In this document: piece by piece, positions 34,821-45,330 of the stretch
How positions within the stretch are numbered: the stretch's first letter is position 1
Layout of the letters: every line of letters starts with the position of its first letter
NCBI RefSeq assembly: GCF_000185805.1
Contig: NC_014926.1
Span: 200,418 to 264,417, forward strand
Direction of reading: 5' to 3'
From: Thermovibrio ammonificans HB-1
GTDB lineage: Bacteria; Aquificota; Aquificia; Desulfurobacteriales; Desulfurobacteriaceae
DNA length: 64,000 nt
Notes under the pieces: model-generated
Database searches by the model: none
Told to the model about the DNA's origin: nothing
Seen by the model: only the letters and a program-made list of their open reading frames with translations
Made by a program: the position numbers and the translations under genes

Positions 34821-35885
34821 GCTCGGAGACTCCCTCTTCGATATGGAAGGGTCCTTCAGGTAGTTCCTCCTTCTTTCGCCTTTTATGTACTCAACAACCT
34901 TGGCTATTGGAACTCTGTCGATTTTCTCAAAGAGGACAGTTGCCCTCTTAAACTCCGGGCGTTTCTCCGCCAGTTTCTCTATGAAACCTCTCTCCACTTC
35001 GGGGAGCTCGAGCAGGTCAAACAGCCTTCCGGGCCTAAGGAGGGCCGGGTCTATCTCTTTCAGAGGCCTGTTTGTGCTTATGATTACCTTTGCCCTTTTG
35101 GGAATGAAACTGTCGGTTGCAGAGAGTATTGTTGATATAAGGTTTGTTATCTCCTCGTTCGCTCCCCTCTTGAGAGTTAGAGTCTCAAGGTCGTCAAGGA
35201 CTACCACGTCGTAGTAGAGGAAGGTCTGAAGGTCTCTTCCTGCCTCCTCTAAGGCTTCATTTCCCTTTAGAACGAGAACTTCCACTTCTCTCTTTAAGGT
35301 TTTGGGGGCTTCCGAAAGGAGGAACTGAATCAGTTTACTCTTTCCGGTTCCCGGTTTCCCCGAAAGTATCAGCAAACTCTCTCGGGAGGAGAAGAAGGCT
35401 CGGGCGAGAGCTTCTGGCTCTATACCGTAGAAGAGCTCCGGGTCTATTCCCTCTTTAAGCGCCTCCGGCGACACTGCGTACTCTGGGCTGCTGCCGTAGG
35501 GGTTGTAGAAGCTGAGTTTTACTCCCCTTCCCGGAATGAGAAACGGCTTGAGTTTTTCCCTTACTATTTTTTCGACTTCTCGAGCCTCTTTCCTCTTTTC
35601 AAGGAGGACTAAAACGGGTATAGAGCCGTCTCCTGTGATTGTGCACTCCCACCTGAAGGAGATAAACCCGAGGCTCTCAGACTCCCCGCTTAGAACAAGA
35701 AGTCCCTCTGTTCGCTCTGCACCCTCTGTTACGGTTTTGCTCTGAAAAACTCTAAACTTCTCCTCCAGGGCCTTTTCGAGCTCTTCAACGCTCTTTTTTG
35801 TGATGCCCCTTACCCAGAGTTTTACCTTCCAGAGGCCCCACTTCAGCTCCTTTACCGCTTCTTCTTCGTCGCACCAGCGCCTCAA
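34800..35885 (-). CDS. Orphan AAA+ ATPase (Cdc48/FtsH-like AAA module, unknown function)
   Basis: A 361-residue protein. Residues 1-150 have no recognised domain. The AAA core shows Walker A GKPGTGKS (166-173), Walker B VVVLDDLE (217-224), sensor 1 ISTNRP (249-254) and an arginine-finger region DPALLRPGR (259-267), as in classical AAA proteins. Walker B has Asp-Asp where many AAA proteins have Asp-Glu. TTG start with GGGAGG 5 nt upstream. It stands alone between convergent rhomboid and divergent leuA, so context gives no role. It is not FtsH (no membrane segment, no HExxH). Confidence 0.75.
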   Translation of the reverse strand: MRRWCDEEEAVKELKWGLWKVKLWVRGITKKSVEELEKALEEKFRVFQSKTVTEGAERTEGLLVLSGESESLGFISFRWECTITGDGSIPVLVLLEKRKEAREVEKIVREKLKPFLIPGRGVKLSFYNPYGSSPEYAVSPEALKEGIDPELFYGIEPEALARAFFSSRESLLILSGKPGTGKSKLIQFLLSEAPKTLKREVEVLVLKGNEALEEAGRDLQTFLYYDVVVLDDLETLTLKRGANEEITNLISTILSATDSFIPKRAKVIISTNRPLKEIDPALLRPGRLFDLLELPEVERGFIEKLAEKRPEFKRATVLFEKIDRVPIAKVVEYIKGERRRNYLKDPSISKRESPSLRSVGF

Positions 35886-36033
35886 CTTAACCTCCCGCTT
35901 TTCCCGGAAGGTTAAGGCTTAAACGGGACATTTTGCGGGTTTTAAGGTAGGGTTTAAAGTAGAATTAGTTCCTTGAATTCTCTCGGGCCACACCATAAGT
36001 TTAATTGCAAGTAATTTGCATTTGGAGGCTGCC

Positions 36034-37569
36034 TTGGAAAGGGAGAAGCTCTACATCTTCGACACCACCCTGCGGGACGGGGAGCAGACCCCGGGGGTCA
36101 ACTTAACCGTGGATGAGAAGGTCCAAATAGCCAAGCAGCTCGAGAGGCTCGGCGTTGACGTTATAGAGGCCGGCTTTGCCGTTAGCTCTCCCGCCGACTT
36201 CGAAGCCGTTAGGCGAATTGCCAAAGAGGTGAGGAACTCTACCGTTTGTTCCCTTGCAAGGGCCGTTGAGCTGGATATAAAAACCGCCTGGGATGCCCTT
36301 AAGGAGGGCCACAGGGTCAGGATTCACACCTTTATAGCTACCTCTGATATCCACTTAAAGTATAAGCTCAGAATGAGCCGGGAAGAGGCCCTCAAGAGGG
36401 CCGTTGAGGCTGTAAGGCTCGTCAGGGAGGTAAGCGAGGGCAGGGCAGAGGTTGAGTTTTCGGCCGAGGACGCCGGCAGAACCGACCTTAAGTACTTGGC
36501 CGAGGTTGTAGAGGCCGTTATAGAGGCGGGTGCTCAAGTTGTGAATATACCCGACACCGTCGGTTATGCCGTTCCCGACGAGTGGTACGAGCGGATTCTC
36601 TACCTGAAGGAGAACGTTCCCAACATAGATAGGGCGATAATCAGCGTGCACTGCCACAACGACCTCGGCCTTGCAACTGCCAACTCCCTTATGGCCGTTA
36701 AGGCCGGGGCACGCCAGGTTGAGTGCACCATAAACGGAATAGGGGAGCGTGCCGGAAACGCAGCCCTCGAGGAAGTTGTTATGGCCGTTAAGGTGCGCTC
36801 CGACCAGTTTCCCGTTTACACCGATATAGATACGAAGCAGATATACAAAACTTCGCAGCTTGTCAGCAGGCTTACCGGCCTCCTCATCTCTAAGACCAAG
36901 CCCATTGTGGGCGATAACGCTTTTGCCCATGAGTCGGGTATTCACCAGCACGGCGTTCTCGCCTGCAGGGAGACCTACGAGATAATGAGACCCGAGGACG
37001 TGGGCCTTTCGGAATCGAAGATAGTTCTCGGTAAGCACTCCGGCCGCCACGCCCTTGAGGCGAAGCTGAAGGAGATGGGAATTGAGCTTCCCCCCGAGAA
37101 GCTCGACGAGGCCTTCCGTAAGTTCAAGGAGCTCGCCTCAAGGAAGAAGGAGATTTACGAAATCGACCTTGAACTCCTGGTTGAAGGGCTTGAGGGCCGC
37201 GGAGAGAAGACCTACAAGCTCCTTTACAACCAGGCCGTTAGCGGCGAAGGGGTAATCCCCTCTGCCACGGTTAAGATAGAGACTCCCGTGGGTGAGAAGC
37301 TCGGCCTTGCGGTTGGTAACGGCCCGGTTGACGCAACCTACAAGGCGATAAAGAACGCCCTCGGCCTCGGAGAGGAGGTGCAGCTCAAGGACTTTAAAAT
37401 AAGGGCTCTGACTGCCGGAACCGACGCCCTGGCCGAGGTGTTCCTCACAATAGAGAGCGAAGGGATAAGGGTGAGCGGAAGGGGTGTTGACCCCGATATA
37501 GTCAGAGCTTCCGCCCTTGCCTTTGTAGAGGCTCTCAACAGGCTCGCCAAGAGGAGGGAGAGGAAGTAA
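36034..37569 (+). CDS. leuA: 2-isopropylmalate synthase
   Basis: A 511-residue enzyme condensing acetyl-CoA with 2-ketoisovalerate, the first step of leucine synthesis. The catalytic TIM barrel begins [16 protein letters not shown] and includes [17 protein letters not shown] (metal His) and [13 protein letters not shown]. The C-terminal LeuA dimerisation/leucine-feedback domain (about 390-505) is present. I chose the TTG at 36034, 5 nt after GGAGG; a TTG at 36016 lies before that site. No leucine-rich leader peptide is evident. Confidence 0.95.
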   Translation: MEREKLYIFDTTLRDGEQTPGVNLTVDEKVQIAKQLERLGVDVIEAGFAVSSPADFEAVRRIAKEVRNSTVCSLARAVELDIKTAWDALKEGHRVRIHTFIATSDIHLKYKLRMSREEALKRAVEAVRLVREVSEGRAEVEFSAEDAGRTDLKYLAEVVEAVIEAGAQVVNIPDTVGYAVPDEWYERILYLKENVPNIDRAIISVHCHNDLGLATANSLMAVKAGARQVECTINGIGERAGNAALEEVVMAVKVRSDQFPVYTDIDTKQIYKTSQLVSRLTGLLISKTKPIVGDNAFAHESGIHQHGVLACRETYEIMRPEDVGLSESKIVLGKHSGRHALEAKLKEMGIELPPEKLDEAFRKFKELASRKKEIYEIDLELLVEGLEGRGEKTYKLLYNQAVSGEGVIPSATVKIETPVGEKLGLAVGNGPVDATYKAIKNALGLGEEVQLKDFKIRALTAGTDALAEVFLTIESEGIRVSGRGVDPDIVRASALAFVEALNRLAKRRERK

Positions 37570-37668
37570 CCTCTCCCTTTTCCTTTGCACCTATTGCCTT
37601 CCCTTTTCTTCCCTATTCGGCCTTTCAATCTGATTATCCGATTTAAATTCGGAATTTATTATTTTTAA

Positions 37669-37683
37669 TTCTTGATTCAAGAA
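37669..37683. promoter_or_regulatory. Perfect 15-bp palindrome over the -35 of the HAMP-like membrane protein gene
   Basis: TTCTTGA-T-TCAAGAA is a perfect inverted repeat that contains the TTGATT -35 hexamer. A protein bound here would block RNA polymerase, so it is a good candidate repressor operator. The regulator is unknown. Confidence 0.45.
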
Positions 37684-37699
37684 ATTATTGAACTATAAT
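37672..37699 (+). promoter_or_regulatory. Sigma-70-type promoter for the HAMP-like membrane protein gene
   Basis: TTGATT at 37672, a 16-bp spacer and a perfect TATAAT at 37694-37699. Transcription would start near 37706, about 24 nt before the ATG at 37730 with its GAGGAGGTG ribosome site. The surrounding region is strikingly A/T-rich compared with the coding background. Confidence 0.7.
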
Positions 37700-37729
37700 T
37701 TTTTAAAAATGGGAGAAGAGGAGGTGAAA

Positions 37730-38161
37730 ATGGGCGCGCTGAAGAGACTTCTCAGGCTACTTTTCCTGTCGGACGCACCGATTAACCTCTCCTACCCCCT
37801 GAGAATGGGGATTTTCTACTGGGTGCTCTCTGCCATTTTTCTCCTCTCTGCACGGCAGGTGCTCGCGGGATACTTAAAGAGTGAGCAGCTGCTCAATGCG
37901 GTCATCGAGAAGCTCTTCTTCGTAATCCTCGCCATGGGGGTGCTCTTCTTCGCAATCTGCGTTGTTTACGCCTTTGTCTCCTCCACCGACTACAAGAAGG
38001 TGAAGCAGTTTGCCCACGAAATCTCCAGGGGCAACTTCGCCTACAACCCGGAGCTCAGCCCCATAGTAGACCGCGACCTCAAGGAGATTCACGACTCCCT
38101 CCTCAGGCTGAAAAAGAGCCTTATAATTTCCTGGGAACTCCTCAAGCAGAGGAAGGGGTAA
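37730..38161 (+). CDS. Small two-TM protein with HAMP-like cytoplasmic segment
   Basis: A 143-residue protein. I use the ATG at 37730 because GAGGAGGTG sits 4 nt before it; ATG at 37709 would include that site in the coding region. TM1 spans about 26-42 and TM2 about 61-83, with a short loop of about 18 residues between. Residues 84-130 (ending FAHEISRGNF and IHDSLLRLKKSL) resemble a HAMP helix-turn-helix. There is no kinase, methyl-accepting or cyclase output. It might be a stand-alone signalling or scaffold module; function is unknown. It has its own promoter just before the rpsL operon. Confidence 0.65.
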   Translation: MGALKRLLRLLFLSDAPINLSYPLRMGIFYWVLSAIFLLSARQVLAGYLKSEQLLNAVIEKLFFVILAMGVLFFAICVVYAFVSSTDYKKVKQFAHEISRGNFAYNPELSPIVDRDLKEIHDSLLRLKKSLIISWELLKQRKG

Positions 38162-38169
38162 TCCCTTCC

Positions 38170-38199
38170 TTGACAAATCGAAACCCCTTTGCTTATATT
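38170..38199 (+). promoter_or_regulatory. rpsL: Promoter of the rpsL-rpsG-fusA operon
   Basis: Perfect -35 TTGACA at 38170-38175, 18-bp spacer and TATATT at 38194-38199 (or TTATAT with 17 bp). The start would be near 38206, 25 nt before the rpsL ATG with AGGAGGAG just upstream. It lies 8 nt beyond the preceding gene's stop. Confidence 0.8.
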
Positions 38200-38230
38200 C
38201 AGCCCGTCAAACAACATTAGGAGGAGTAGT

Positions 38231-38611
38231 ATGCCCACAATTAACCAGCTGGTTAGAAAGGGGCGTGAAAAGAAGGTAAAGCGCTCCAAGGCACCAGCCC
38301 TTCAGGGTAACCCCCAAAAGAGAGGGGTCTGCGTAAGGGTGTTTACAACCACGCCTAAGAAGCCTAACTCCGCCCTCCGTAAGGTTGCGAGGGTAAGGCT
38401 CTCCAACGGAATCGAGGTTACCGCCTACATTCCCGGAATCGGACACAACCTTCAGGAGCACTCCGTGGTTTTAGTCAGGGGCGGAAGGGTTAAAGACCTT
38501 CCGGGTGTTAGGTATAAGATTATCCGCGGAGCCCTCGACGCCGCAGGCGTTGAAGGCAGAAGACAGTCCCGTTCCAAATACGGAACCAAAAGACCTAAAG
38601 ACCAAAAATAA
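38231..38611 (+). CDS. rpsL: 30S ribosomal protein S12
   Basis: The 126-residue S12 sits at the decoding centre. It starts at the ATG of [13 protein letters not shown]; an in-frame upstream extension to 38189 crosses the promoter and ribosome site and is not used. [19 protein letters not shown] includes the Lys/Pro positions where streptomycin resistance mutations arise; the residues are wild type. It heads the str operon. Confidence 0.98.
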   Translation: MPTINQLVRKGREKKVKRSKAPALQGNPQKRGVCVRVFTTTPKKPNSALRKVARVRLSNGIEVTAYIPGIGHNLQEHSVVLVRGGRVKDLPGVRYKIIRGALDAAGVEGRRQSRSKYGTKRPKDQK

Positions 38612-38615
38612 TTAG

Positions 38616-39098
<483 letters not shown>

Positions 39099-39121
39099 AA
39101 CGAATTTAACGGAGGAAAGCC

Positions 39122-41224
39122 TTGAGCAAGCAGCAGGCTCTTATAAAGCAGATTAAAGTTCCTCTCGAAAAGGTTAGGAACATAGGAATCATTGCCCACA
39201 TCGACGCCGGAAAGACTACAACCACCGAGCGTATCCTTTACTACACCGGCCGTATCCACAAAATCGGTGAGGTTCACGAGGGTGCGGCCGAAATGGACTG
39301 GATGGAGCAGGAGAAGGAGAGGGGTATTACCATTACCTCCGCTACAACCACCTGCTTCTGGCGCGACCACAGGATTAACATCGTTGACACCCCCGGTCAC
39401 GTAGACTTTACAATTGAAGTTGAGCGTTCCCTCAGGGTTCTTGACGGTGCGGTAACAATCCTGTGTTCCGTTGGCGGCGTTCAGCCCCAAACCGAAACCG
39501 TTTGGCGTCAGGCCGACAAGTACAGGGTTCCCCGTATCATCTTCGTTAACAAGATGGACCGTATAGGTGCCGACTTCTTCCGCGTTGTCGGCGAAGTAGA
39601 GGAGAAGCTCGGAGCCAAGCCCGTTCCCGTTCAGATACCCATCGGTGCCGAAGATGAGTTTAAAGGAGTGGTTGACCTGATTACAATGAAGGCAATCGTC
39701 TGGGAGGAGGAGACCCTCGGCGCCAAGTACCACTACGAGGAAATCCCAGACGACCTCAAAGACCTGGCCGAAGAGTGGCGCGAGAAGATGCTCGAGGCCA
39801 TTGCCGACATAGATGAAGAGATAATGATGAAGTACCTTGAGGGCGAAGAGATTACCGAAGACGAAATCAAAGCCGCCCTCAGGAAGGGAACCATTGAGCT
39901 CAAGTTCTTCCCGATGCTCTGCGGTTCTGCCTTTAAAAACAAAGGCGTTCAGCCTCTGCTCGACGCCATCGTAGACTACCTTCCCTCTCCCCTCGACATC
40001 CCGCCGATTAAGGGAATCAACCCCAAAACCGGAGAGGAGGAAGAGAGGCCCGCATCCTACGATGCACCCTTTGCGGCCCTTGCCTTTAAGATTCTTACCG
40101 ACCCCTACGTAGGTCAGCTTACCTTCGTAAGGGTTTACTCCGGCCTTATGGAGTCCGGTTCCTACGTTTACAACGCTACAAGGGACAAAAAGGAGAGGCT
40201 CGCGAGAATCCTCCGTATGCACGCAAACAAGCGTGAGGAGATTCCGGTTCTCGGTGCCGGAGATATCGCTGCCGCCGTAGGCCTTAGGGAGACCTTTACA
40301 GGTGATACCCTTTGTGACCCTGAGCACCCGATTCTCCTTGAGGCAATGGAGTTCCCCGAGCCCGTTATCTCCATTGCCGTTGAGCCCAAGACAAAGGCCG
40401 ACCAGGAGAAGCTCTCCATAGCCCTGCAGAAACTTGCCAAGGAAGACCCCTCCTTCAGGGTCTCCACAGACCACGAAACCGGTCAGACAATCATCTCCGG
40501 AATGGGAGAGCTTCACCTCGAAATCATCGTAGACCGCTTAAAGCGTGAGTTCGGCGTTGAGGTTAACGTAGGTAAGCCCCAGGTTGCCTACCGTGAAACC
40601 ATCAAGAGCGAAGTTACCCAAGAGGGTAAGTTCATCAAGCAGACGGGTGGTCGCGGTCAGTACGGTCACGTATGGCTCAAAATTGAGCCCCTCGAGAGGG
40701 GTAAAGGCTTTGAGTTCCACGAAACCATTAAGGGCGGTGTAGTTCCCAAGGAGTACATCCCTGCCGTTGAGGCCGGCGTAAGGGAGGCCATGGAGACCGG
40801 TGTTGTTGCCGGCTACCCGATGACCGACATCAAAGTTACCCTCTTCGACGGTTCATACCACGAGGTAGACTCCTCCGAAATGGCCTTTAAGATTGCCGGC
40901 TCCATCGCCTTCAAAGAGGGAGCCAAAAAGGCGAACCCCGTTCTCCTTGAGCCCATAATGGAAGTTGAAGTTACAACTCCCGAAGAGTTCATGGGAGACG
41001 TTATCGGCGACCTCAACAAGCGTCGCGGAAGGGTTCAGGGAATGGAGGCTCGCGGAAACGCTCAGGTTATCAAAGCCCTCGTTCCCCTTGCCGAGATGTT
41101 CGGTTACGCAACCGACCTCCGTTCCATGACACAGGGACGTGCGAACTACATAATGAGGTTCAGCCACTACGAGGAAGTTCCTCCCAACGTTGCCGAGCAG
41201 ATAATAGGAGAGAGGAACAAGTAA
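39122..41224 (+). CDS. fusA: Elongation factor G
   Basis: A 700-residue translocase GTPase. G1 is [10 protein letters not shown]3 DTPGHVDF and G4 NKMD. Domain IV contains [15 protein letters not shown]. It moves tRNAs and mRNA through the ribosome. Start is TTG after GGAGG. It is the last gene of the str transcript here because a strong terminator follows. Confidence 0.98.
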   Translation: MSKQQALIKQIKVPLEKVRNIGIIAHIDAGKTTTTERILYYTGRIHKIGEVHEGAAEMDWMEQEKERGITITSATTTCFWRDHRINIVDTPGHVDFTIEVERSLRVLDGAVTILCSVGGVQPQTETVWRQADKYRVPRIIFVNKMDRIGADFFRVVGEVEEKLGAKPVPVQIPIGAEDEFKGVVDLITMKAIVWEEETLGAKYHYEEIPDDLKDLAEEWREKMLEAIADIDEEIMMKYLEGEEITEDEIKAALRKGTIELKFFPMLCGSAFKNKGVQPLLDAIVDYLPSPLDIPPIKGINPKTGEEEERPASYDAPFAALAFKILTDPYVGQLTFVRVYSGLMESGSYVYNATRDKKERLARILRMHANKREEIPVLGAGDIAAAVGLRETFTGDTLCDPEHPILLEAMEFPEPVISIAVEPKTKADQEKLSIALQKLAKEDPSFRVSTDHETGQTIISGMGELHLEIIVDRLKREFGVEVNVGKPQVAYRETIKSEVTQEGKFIKQTGGRGQYGHVWLKIEPLERGKGFEFHETIKGGVVPKEYIPAVEAGVREAMETGVVAGYPMTDIKVTLFDGSYHEVDSSEMAFKIAGSIAFKEGAKKANPVLLEPIMEVEVTTPEEFMGDVIGDLNKRRGRVQGMEARGNAQVIKALVPLAEMFGYATDLRSMTQGRANYIMRFSHYEEVPPNVAEQIIGERNK

Positions 41225-41230
41225 ACTTCC

Positions 41231-41253
41231 GGGGCCCTTTCGGGCCCTTTTTT
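41231..41253 (+). terminator. Rho-independent terminator after fusA
   Basis: GGGCCC-TTTC-GGGCCC followed directly by six T residues, 7 nt after the fusA stop. This is a canonical intrinsic terminator and separates the rpsL-rpsG-fusA unit from tuf. Confidence 0.88.
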
Positions 41254-41263
41254 CATTATGCCC

Positions 41264-41291
41264 TTTACAATTGGGTAACTTTGCATATAAT
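41264..41291 (+). promoter_or_regulatory. tuf: Promoter of tuf and the S10-spc-alpha cluster
   Basis: TTTACA at 41264-41269, 16-bp spacer and a perfect TATAAT at 41286-41291. The start near 41298 leaves a leader of about 55 nt before the tuf ATG. No other promoter of this quality is seen until the end of the cluster, so it may drive tuf and many ribosomal genes. Confidence 0.75.
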
Positions 41292-41353
41292 ACCAGCCTG
41301 CAAAAGAGTTTTTGTTCTTTCAAAAACCAATATGGCTATTTAGGAGGATAATC

Positions 41354-42550
41354 ATGGCGAAGCAGAAGTTTGAAAGGACGAAGCCCCACAAGAACGTGGG
41401 AACAATCGGCCACGTTGACCACGGCAAGACTACCCTGACAGCGGCAATCACCCACTGCCTTGCGCTGCAAGGAAAAGCCCAGGAAGTATCCTACGACCAA
41501 ATCGACAAAGCCCCTGAAGAGAGAGAAAGGGGAATCACAATTGCGACAGCCCACGTAGAATACGAATCCGACAAATACCACTACGCCCACGTAGACTGCC
41601 CGGGCCACGCCGACTACATCAAAAACATGATAACCGGTGCGGCCCAGATGGACGGAGCGATACTCGTAGTATCTGCGGCAGACGGCCCGATGCCCCAAAC
41701 GAGGGAACACGTACTTCTTGCGAGACAAGTTAACGTACCTGCGATAGTAGTATTCCTCAACAAAGTAGACATGGTAGACGACGAAGAACTTCTTGAACTT
41801 GTTGAACTTGAAGTTAGAGAACTCCTCTCCGAATACGGCTACCCTGGAGACGAAGTACCCGTAATCAGGGGATCTGCCCTTAAAGCCCTTGAATGCACCG
41901 ACCCCAACTGCGAATGGTGCCAGCCGATATACGAACTTGTAAAAGCCCTTGACGAATATGTACCTGAGCCTGTAAGAGAAATCGACAAACCCTTCCTGAT
42001 GCCGATAGAAGACGTATTCTCCATCTCTGGACGTGGAACAGTAGTAACAGGAAGAGTAGAGAGGGGGACCCTGAAAGTAGGAGACGAAGTAGAAATAGTT
42101 GGATTAAGGGACGAGCCCATAAAGACAGTGGCGACAGGAATAGAAATGTTCAGGAAAGTACTTGACGAAGCCTTACCTGGAGACAACATAGGAGTGCTGC
42201 TTAGGGGAGTAGGGAAAGACGAAGTAGAGCGCGGAATGGTAGTAGCCAAGCCTGGTAGCATCAAGCCCCACAGGAAGTTCAAGGCGGAAGTTTACATACT
42301 GTCTAAAGAAGAAGGGGGAAGGCACACCCCGTTCTTCAACGGATACCAGCCGCAGTTCTACTTCAGGACGACGGATGTAACAGGGAAAGTTAAGCTGCCT
42401 GAAGGCGTAGAGATGGTGATGCCTGGAGACAACGTTACCTTTGAAGTAGAGCTTTTAAAGCCCGTAGCTATTGAGGAAGGGCTGAGGTTTGCGATTCGTG
42501 AAGGTGGAAGGACAGTAGGTGCAGGTGTTGTTACCGAGATTCTTGACTAA
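41354..42550 (+). CDS. tuf: Elongation factor Tu
   Basis: A 398-residue GTPase delivering aminoacyl-tRNA. Start is the ATG of [26 protein letters not shown], preceded by AGGAGG; an in-frame extension to 41312 lies in the leader. G3 is DCPGHADY and G4 NKVD. An extra segment with [17 protein letters not shown] is present in domain I. The interior of the gene uses A-ending codons (GTA, GAA, GCG/GCA) far more than neighbouring ribosomal genes, which prefer GTT and GAG. This marks a local codon-usage break. Confidence 0.98.
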   Translation: MAKQKFERTKPHKNVGTIGHVDHGKTTLTAAITHCLALQGKAQEVSYDQIDKAPEERERGITIATAHVEYESDKYHYAHVDCPGHADYIKNMITGAAQMDGAILVVSAADGPMPQTREHVLLARQVNVPAIVVFLNKVDMVDDEELLELVELEVRELLSEYGYPGDEVPVIRGSALKALECTDPNCEWCQPIYELVKALDEYVPEPVREIDKPFLMPIEDVFSISGRGTVVTGRVERGTLKVGDEVEIVGLRDEPIKTVATGIEMFRKVLDEALPGDNIGVLLRGVGKDEVERGMVVAKPGSIKPHRKFKAEVYILSKEEGGRHTPFFNGYQPQFYFRTTDVTGKVKLPEGVEMVMPGDNVTFEVELLKPVAIEEGLRFAIREGGRTVGAGVVTEILD

Positions 42551-42570
42551 CAATTCGGAGAGGGGTAGTT

Positions 42571-42882
42571 ATGGCTCAGGACCGCATTAGGATAAAACTT
42601 ACTGCTTACGACCACAGACTTCTCGACAGGTCTGTTCAGGAGATAATAGACACAGTTAAGAGGACCGGCGCTATCGTTGCCGGTCCCATACCTCTTCCAA
42701 CTAAACGCTCCTGGTGGAGCGTTATTCGCTCTCCACACAAGTACAAGTACTCCCAGGAGCAGTTTGAAATCAGGAAGCATAGAAGGCTTCTCGATATAAA
42801 GAACCCCAAGCCGCAAACCGTGGAAGCTCTCATGGACCTGAAGCTTCCCGCCGGTGTGGATGTAGAGATAAAGCTTGACTAA
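42571..42882 (+). CDS. rpsJ: 30S ribosomal protein S10
   Basis: The 103-residue S10 (also transcription factor NusE) of the 16S 3' domain. [29 protein letters not shown] and [19 protein letters not shown] match the family; ITVLRSPH is more usual at the second site. It starts the S10 segment 20 nt after tuf. Confidence 0.98.
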   Translation: MAQDRIRIKLTAYDHRLLDRSVQEIIDTVKRTGAIVAGPIPLPTKRSWWSVIRSPHKYKYSQEQFEIRKHRRLLDIKNPKPQTVEALMDLKLPAGVDVEIKLD

Positions 42883-42897
42883 TAAAGAGGTGAGGTG

Positions 42898-43521
42898 ATG
42901 AAGGGTATCCTCGGAAGAAAAGTAGGAATGACACAGGTCTTTACCGAAGACGGTAAAGCCATAGCCGTTACCGTTATAGAGGCAGGTCCGTGTACCGTTG
43001 TTCAGAAAAAGACTCCCGAGCGTGACGGCTACTCTGCGCTTCAGCTTGGCTTTATAGAGAAGAACAAGGCAGAGAGCAAGTTCCCCAAGCCCCTTCTCGG
43101 CCACTTTAAGAAGGCGGGCATCAAGCCTACCAGGTGGCTGAAGGAGGTTAAGTTCGACAACGTAGAGGAGTACGCCGTAGGCGACAAGATAACCGTTGAT
43201 ATCTTCAAGCCCGGTGAGAAAGTGGACGTTACCGGAACCTCCAAGGGAAGGGGATTTGCCGGTTACCACAAGAGGCACGGCTTCGGCGGCGGTAGGCGCT
43301 CCCACGGTTCCGACTTCCACGAAGGTCCCGGTTCCATCGGTGCCTGTGCAGACCCGGGAAGGGTTCACAAGGGTAAAAGGATGGCCGGTCACTACGGTAA
43401 CGAAACGGTTACCGTGAAGAACCTTGAAATTGTTGACGTTATCCCCGAGAAAAACCTCCTTCTCATAAAGGGGGCGATTCCCGGACACAAGGGAAGCCTT
43501 GTAATAGTTAAAGGAAAGTAA
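42898..43521 (+). CDS. rplC: 50S ribosomal protein L3
   Basis: A 207-residue early-assembly protein near the peptidyl transferase centre. Start is the ATG at 42898 ([15 protein letters not shown]); the GTG immediately before would add one residue. [29 protein letters not shown] is the central extension that reaches the catalytic centre. Confidence 0.97.
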   Translation: MKGILGRKVGMTQVFTEDGKAIAVTVIEAGPCTVVQKKTPERDGYSALQLGFIEKNKAESKFPKPLLGHFKKAGIKPTRWLKEVKFDNVEEYAVGDKITVDIFKPGEKVDVTGTSKGRGFAGYHKRHGFGGGRRSHGSDFHEGPGSIGACADPGRVHKGKRMAGHYGNETVTVKNLEIVDVIPEKNLLLIKGAIPGHKGSLVIVKGK

Positions 43522-43531
43522 GGGGTGAACG

Positions 43532-44158
43532 ATGGAGATTAAGGTAGTAGACCTCAACAACAAAGAGACCGGAACTGTACAGATAAAGGACGAGATAGCT
43601 AACGCTCCTATTAAGCAGCATGCCGTTTGGGAAACCGTAAAGTGGCAACTTGCCAAGAGGAGAAGGGGAACCCACTCCACCAAGACCCGCGGAGAAGTGA
43701 GGGGTGGAGGTAGGAAGCCCTGGCCTCAAAAGCACACAGGTAGGGCTCGTCAGGGTTCCATCAGGGCTCCTCAGTGGGTCGGCGGTGGCGTCGTCCACGG
43801 TCCTAAGCCTCGCGACTACTCTTACAACCTTCCCAAGAAGGTAAGGAAGGTTGCCCTCAAGAGCGTTGTTGCCGGAAGGATTCAGGAGGGCAACTTCATA
43901 GTAGTTGAGGACTTCTCCTTTGAGAAGCCCAAAACCAAGCAGGCCGTTGAGTTCCTGAAGAACCTGGGCCTTGAGAACTCCAAGGTTCTCCTTGTGGTTC
44001 CTGCAGAGCTCGACGAGAACACCTACCTCTCCTTCAGGAACCTTCCCAACGTTAAGGTTCTTCCCGTTGAAGGGCTTAACGTTTACGACATTCTCTGCTA
44101 CGACAAGTGTGTAGTATTCAAGTCAATCCTACCCAAAATAGAGGAGAGGCTGTCATGA
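43532..44158 (+). CDS. rplD: 50S ribosomal protein L4
   Basis: A 208-residue protein lining the exit tunnel. KRRRGTHSTKTRGEVRGGGRKPWPQKHTGRARQGS is its tunnel loop. The stop overlaps the rplW start by 4 nt. L4 autoregulates the S10 operon in E. coli; no comparable leader is apparent upstream of rpsJ here. Confidence 0.97.
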   Translation: MEIKVVDLNNKETGTVQIKDEIANAPIKQHAVWETVKWQLAKRRRGTHSTKTRGEVRGGGRKPWPQKHTGRARQGSIRAPQWVGGGVVHGPKPRDYSYNLPKKVRKVALKSVVAGRIQEGNFIVVEDFSFEKPKTKQAVEFLKNLGLENSKVLLVVPAELDENTYLSFRNLPNVKVLPVEGLNVYDILCYDKCVVFKSILPKIEERLS

Positions 44159-44478
44159 GAACCCCCTATGATATAATCCTGCGCCCTGTGATTACCGAAA
44201 AGAGCGTAAGGCTTGCGAACCTTGAGGTTAAGAGCTCCAAAACGAAGGAGCCTAAGAAGATTACGAAGGTTACCTTCGAAGTGGCAATGGACGCCACAAA
44301 GCCGGAGATTAAGGAGGCGGTAGAGAAAATCTTCGGCGTGAAGGTTGAGAAGGTTAACACCATGATTGTTAAGGGCAAGAGGAAGGGTATCAGGTTCCTC
44401 CGTGGAAGGAAGAAGGACTGGAAGAAGGCTATTGTTACCCTTAAGCCCGGCTACGAGATAGACCTTGAGAAACTCTAA
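44155..44478 (+). CDS. rplW: 50S ribosomal protein L23
   Basis: A 107-residue protein at the tunnel exit, docking site for trigger factor and SRP. Start is the ATG at 44155 (MRTPYDIILRPVITEKSVRL), overlapping rplD by 4 nt; a longer in-frame version would run through rplD. FEVAMDATKPEIKEAVEKIFGVKVEKVNT is the conserved core. Confidence 0.97.
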   Translation: MRTPYDIILRPVITEKSVRLANLEVKSSKTKEPKKITKVTFEVAMDATKPEIKEAVEKIFGVKVEKVNTMIVKGKRKGIRFLRGRKKDWKKAIVTLKPGYEIDLEKL

Positions 44479-44493
44479 GTAAGGGGTTGAAAG

Positions 44494-45321
44494 ATGGGAA
44501 TTAAAAGGTTTAAGCCATACACGCCGTCCAGGCGTTTTATGACCGTCTCGGACTTTGCCGAGATTACAAAGACCGAGCCTGAAAAGTCCCTTACTGTAGG
44601 TTTCGTAAGGGGAACAGGTAGGAATAACCAGGGTAGAATCACCTGCCGTCATAAAGGCGGCGGACACAAGCGCCGCTACAGGATAATCGACTTCAGGCGC
44701 GATAAAATCGGCGTTCCCGCTAAGGTAGCGGCTATCGAGTACGACCCGAACCGTTCTGCCCGTATAGCGCTTCTCGTTTACGCAGACGGAGAGAAGCGTT
44801 ACATCATTTGGCCCGACGGCCTCAAGGTAGGTGACACTGTAGTTGCCGGACCCGATGCCGAGATTAAGGTGGGTAACGCCCTGCCTTTAAGGAACATTCC
44901 CGTAGGTACAATCGTTCACAACGTAGAGCTTAAGCCCGGTAAAGGTGGTCAGCTTGCCCGTGCTGCAGGCTCTTTTGCCCAGCTTATGGGTAAGGTGGGC
45001 GACTACGCTCAGCTGAGGCTCCCCTCCGGTGAGCTTCGCCTGGTACACCTTGACTGTATGGCCACAATCGGTCAGGTTGGTAACCTCGACCACGAGAACA
45101 TAGTTATCGGTAAGGCCGGTCGCTCCAGGTGGCTGGGTATCAGGCCGACCGTCCGCGGAACCGCTATGAACCCGGTAGACCACCCCCACGGTGGTGGTGA
45201 GGGTAGGACGTTCGGTAAGCACCCTGTTACTCCTTGGGGTCAACCCACTAAGGGCTACAAGACAAGGCGCTCCAAGAAGTACTCCGACAAGTTCATTATT
45301 AAACGCCGTAACCAGAAGTAG
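44494..45321 (+). CDS. rplB: 50S ribosomal protein L2
   Basis: A 275-residue 23S rRNA-binding protein needed for subunit joining. [22 protein letters not shown] and the C-terminal [20 protein letters not shown], with the conserved His of the peptidyl transferase environment, are diagnostic. Confidence 0.98.
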   Translation: MGIKRFKPYTPSRRFMTVSDFAEITKTEPEKSLTVGFVRGTGRNNQGRITCRHKGGGHKRRYRIIDFRRDKIGVPAKVAAIEYDPNRSARIALLVYADGEKRYIIWPDGLKVGDTVVAGPDAEIKVGNALPLRNIPVGTIVHNVELKPGKGGQLARAAGSFAQLMGKVGDYAQLRLPSGELRLVHLDCMATIGQVGNLDHENIVIGKAGRSRWLGIRPTVRGTAMNPVDHPHGGGEGRTFGKHPVTPWGQPTKGYKTRRSKKYSDKFIIKRRNQK

Positions 45322-45330
45322 GAGGTTTAA

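Noticed and set aside
35886..36033. Leucine attenuator or leader peptide before leuA
   Set aside because: A 13-codon TTG-started frame near 35973 has only one internal Leu codon, and no terminator hairpin with a T-run follows.
42547..43683. 378-codon minus-strand frame opposite rpsJ, rplC and rplD
   Set aside because: Spans three conserved ribosomal genes and their gaps on the other strand; no homology visible.
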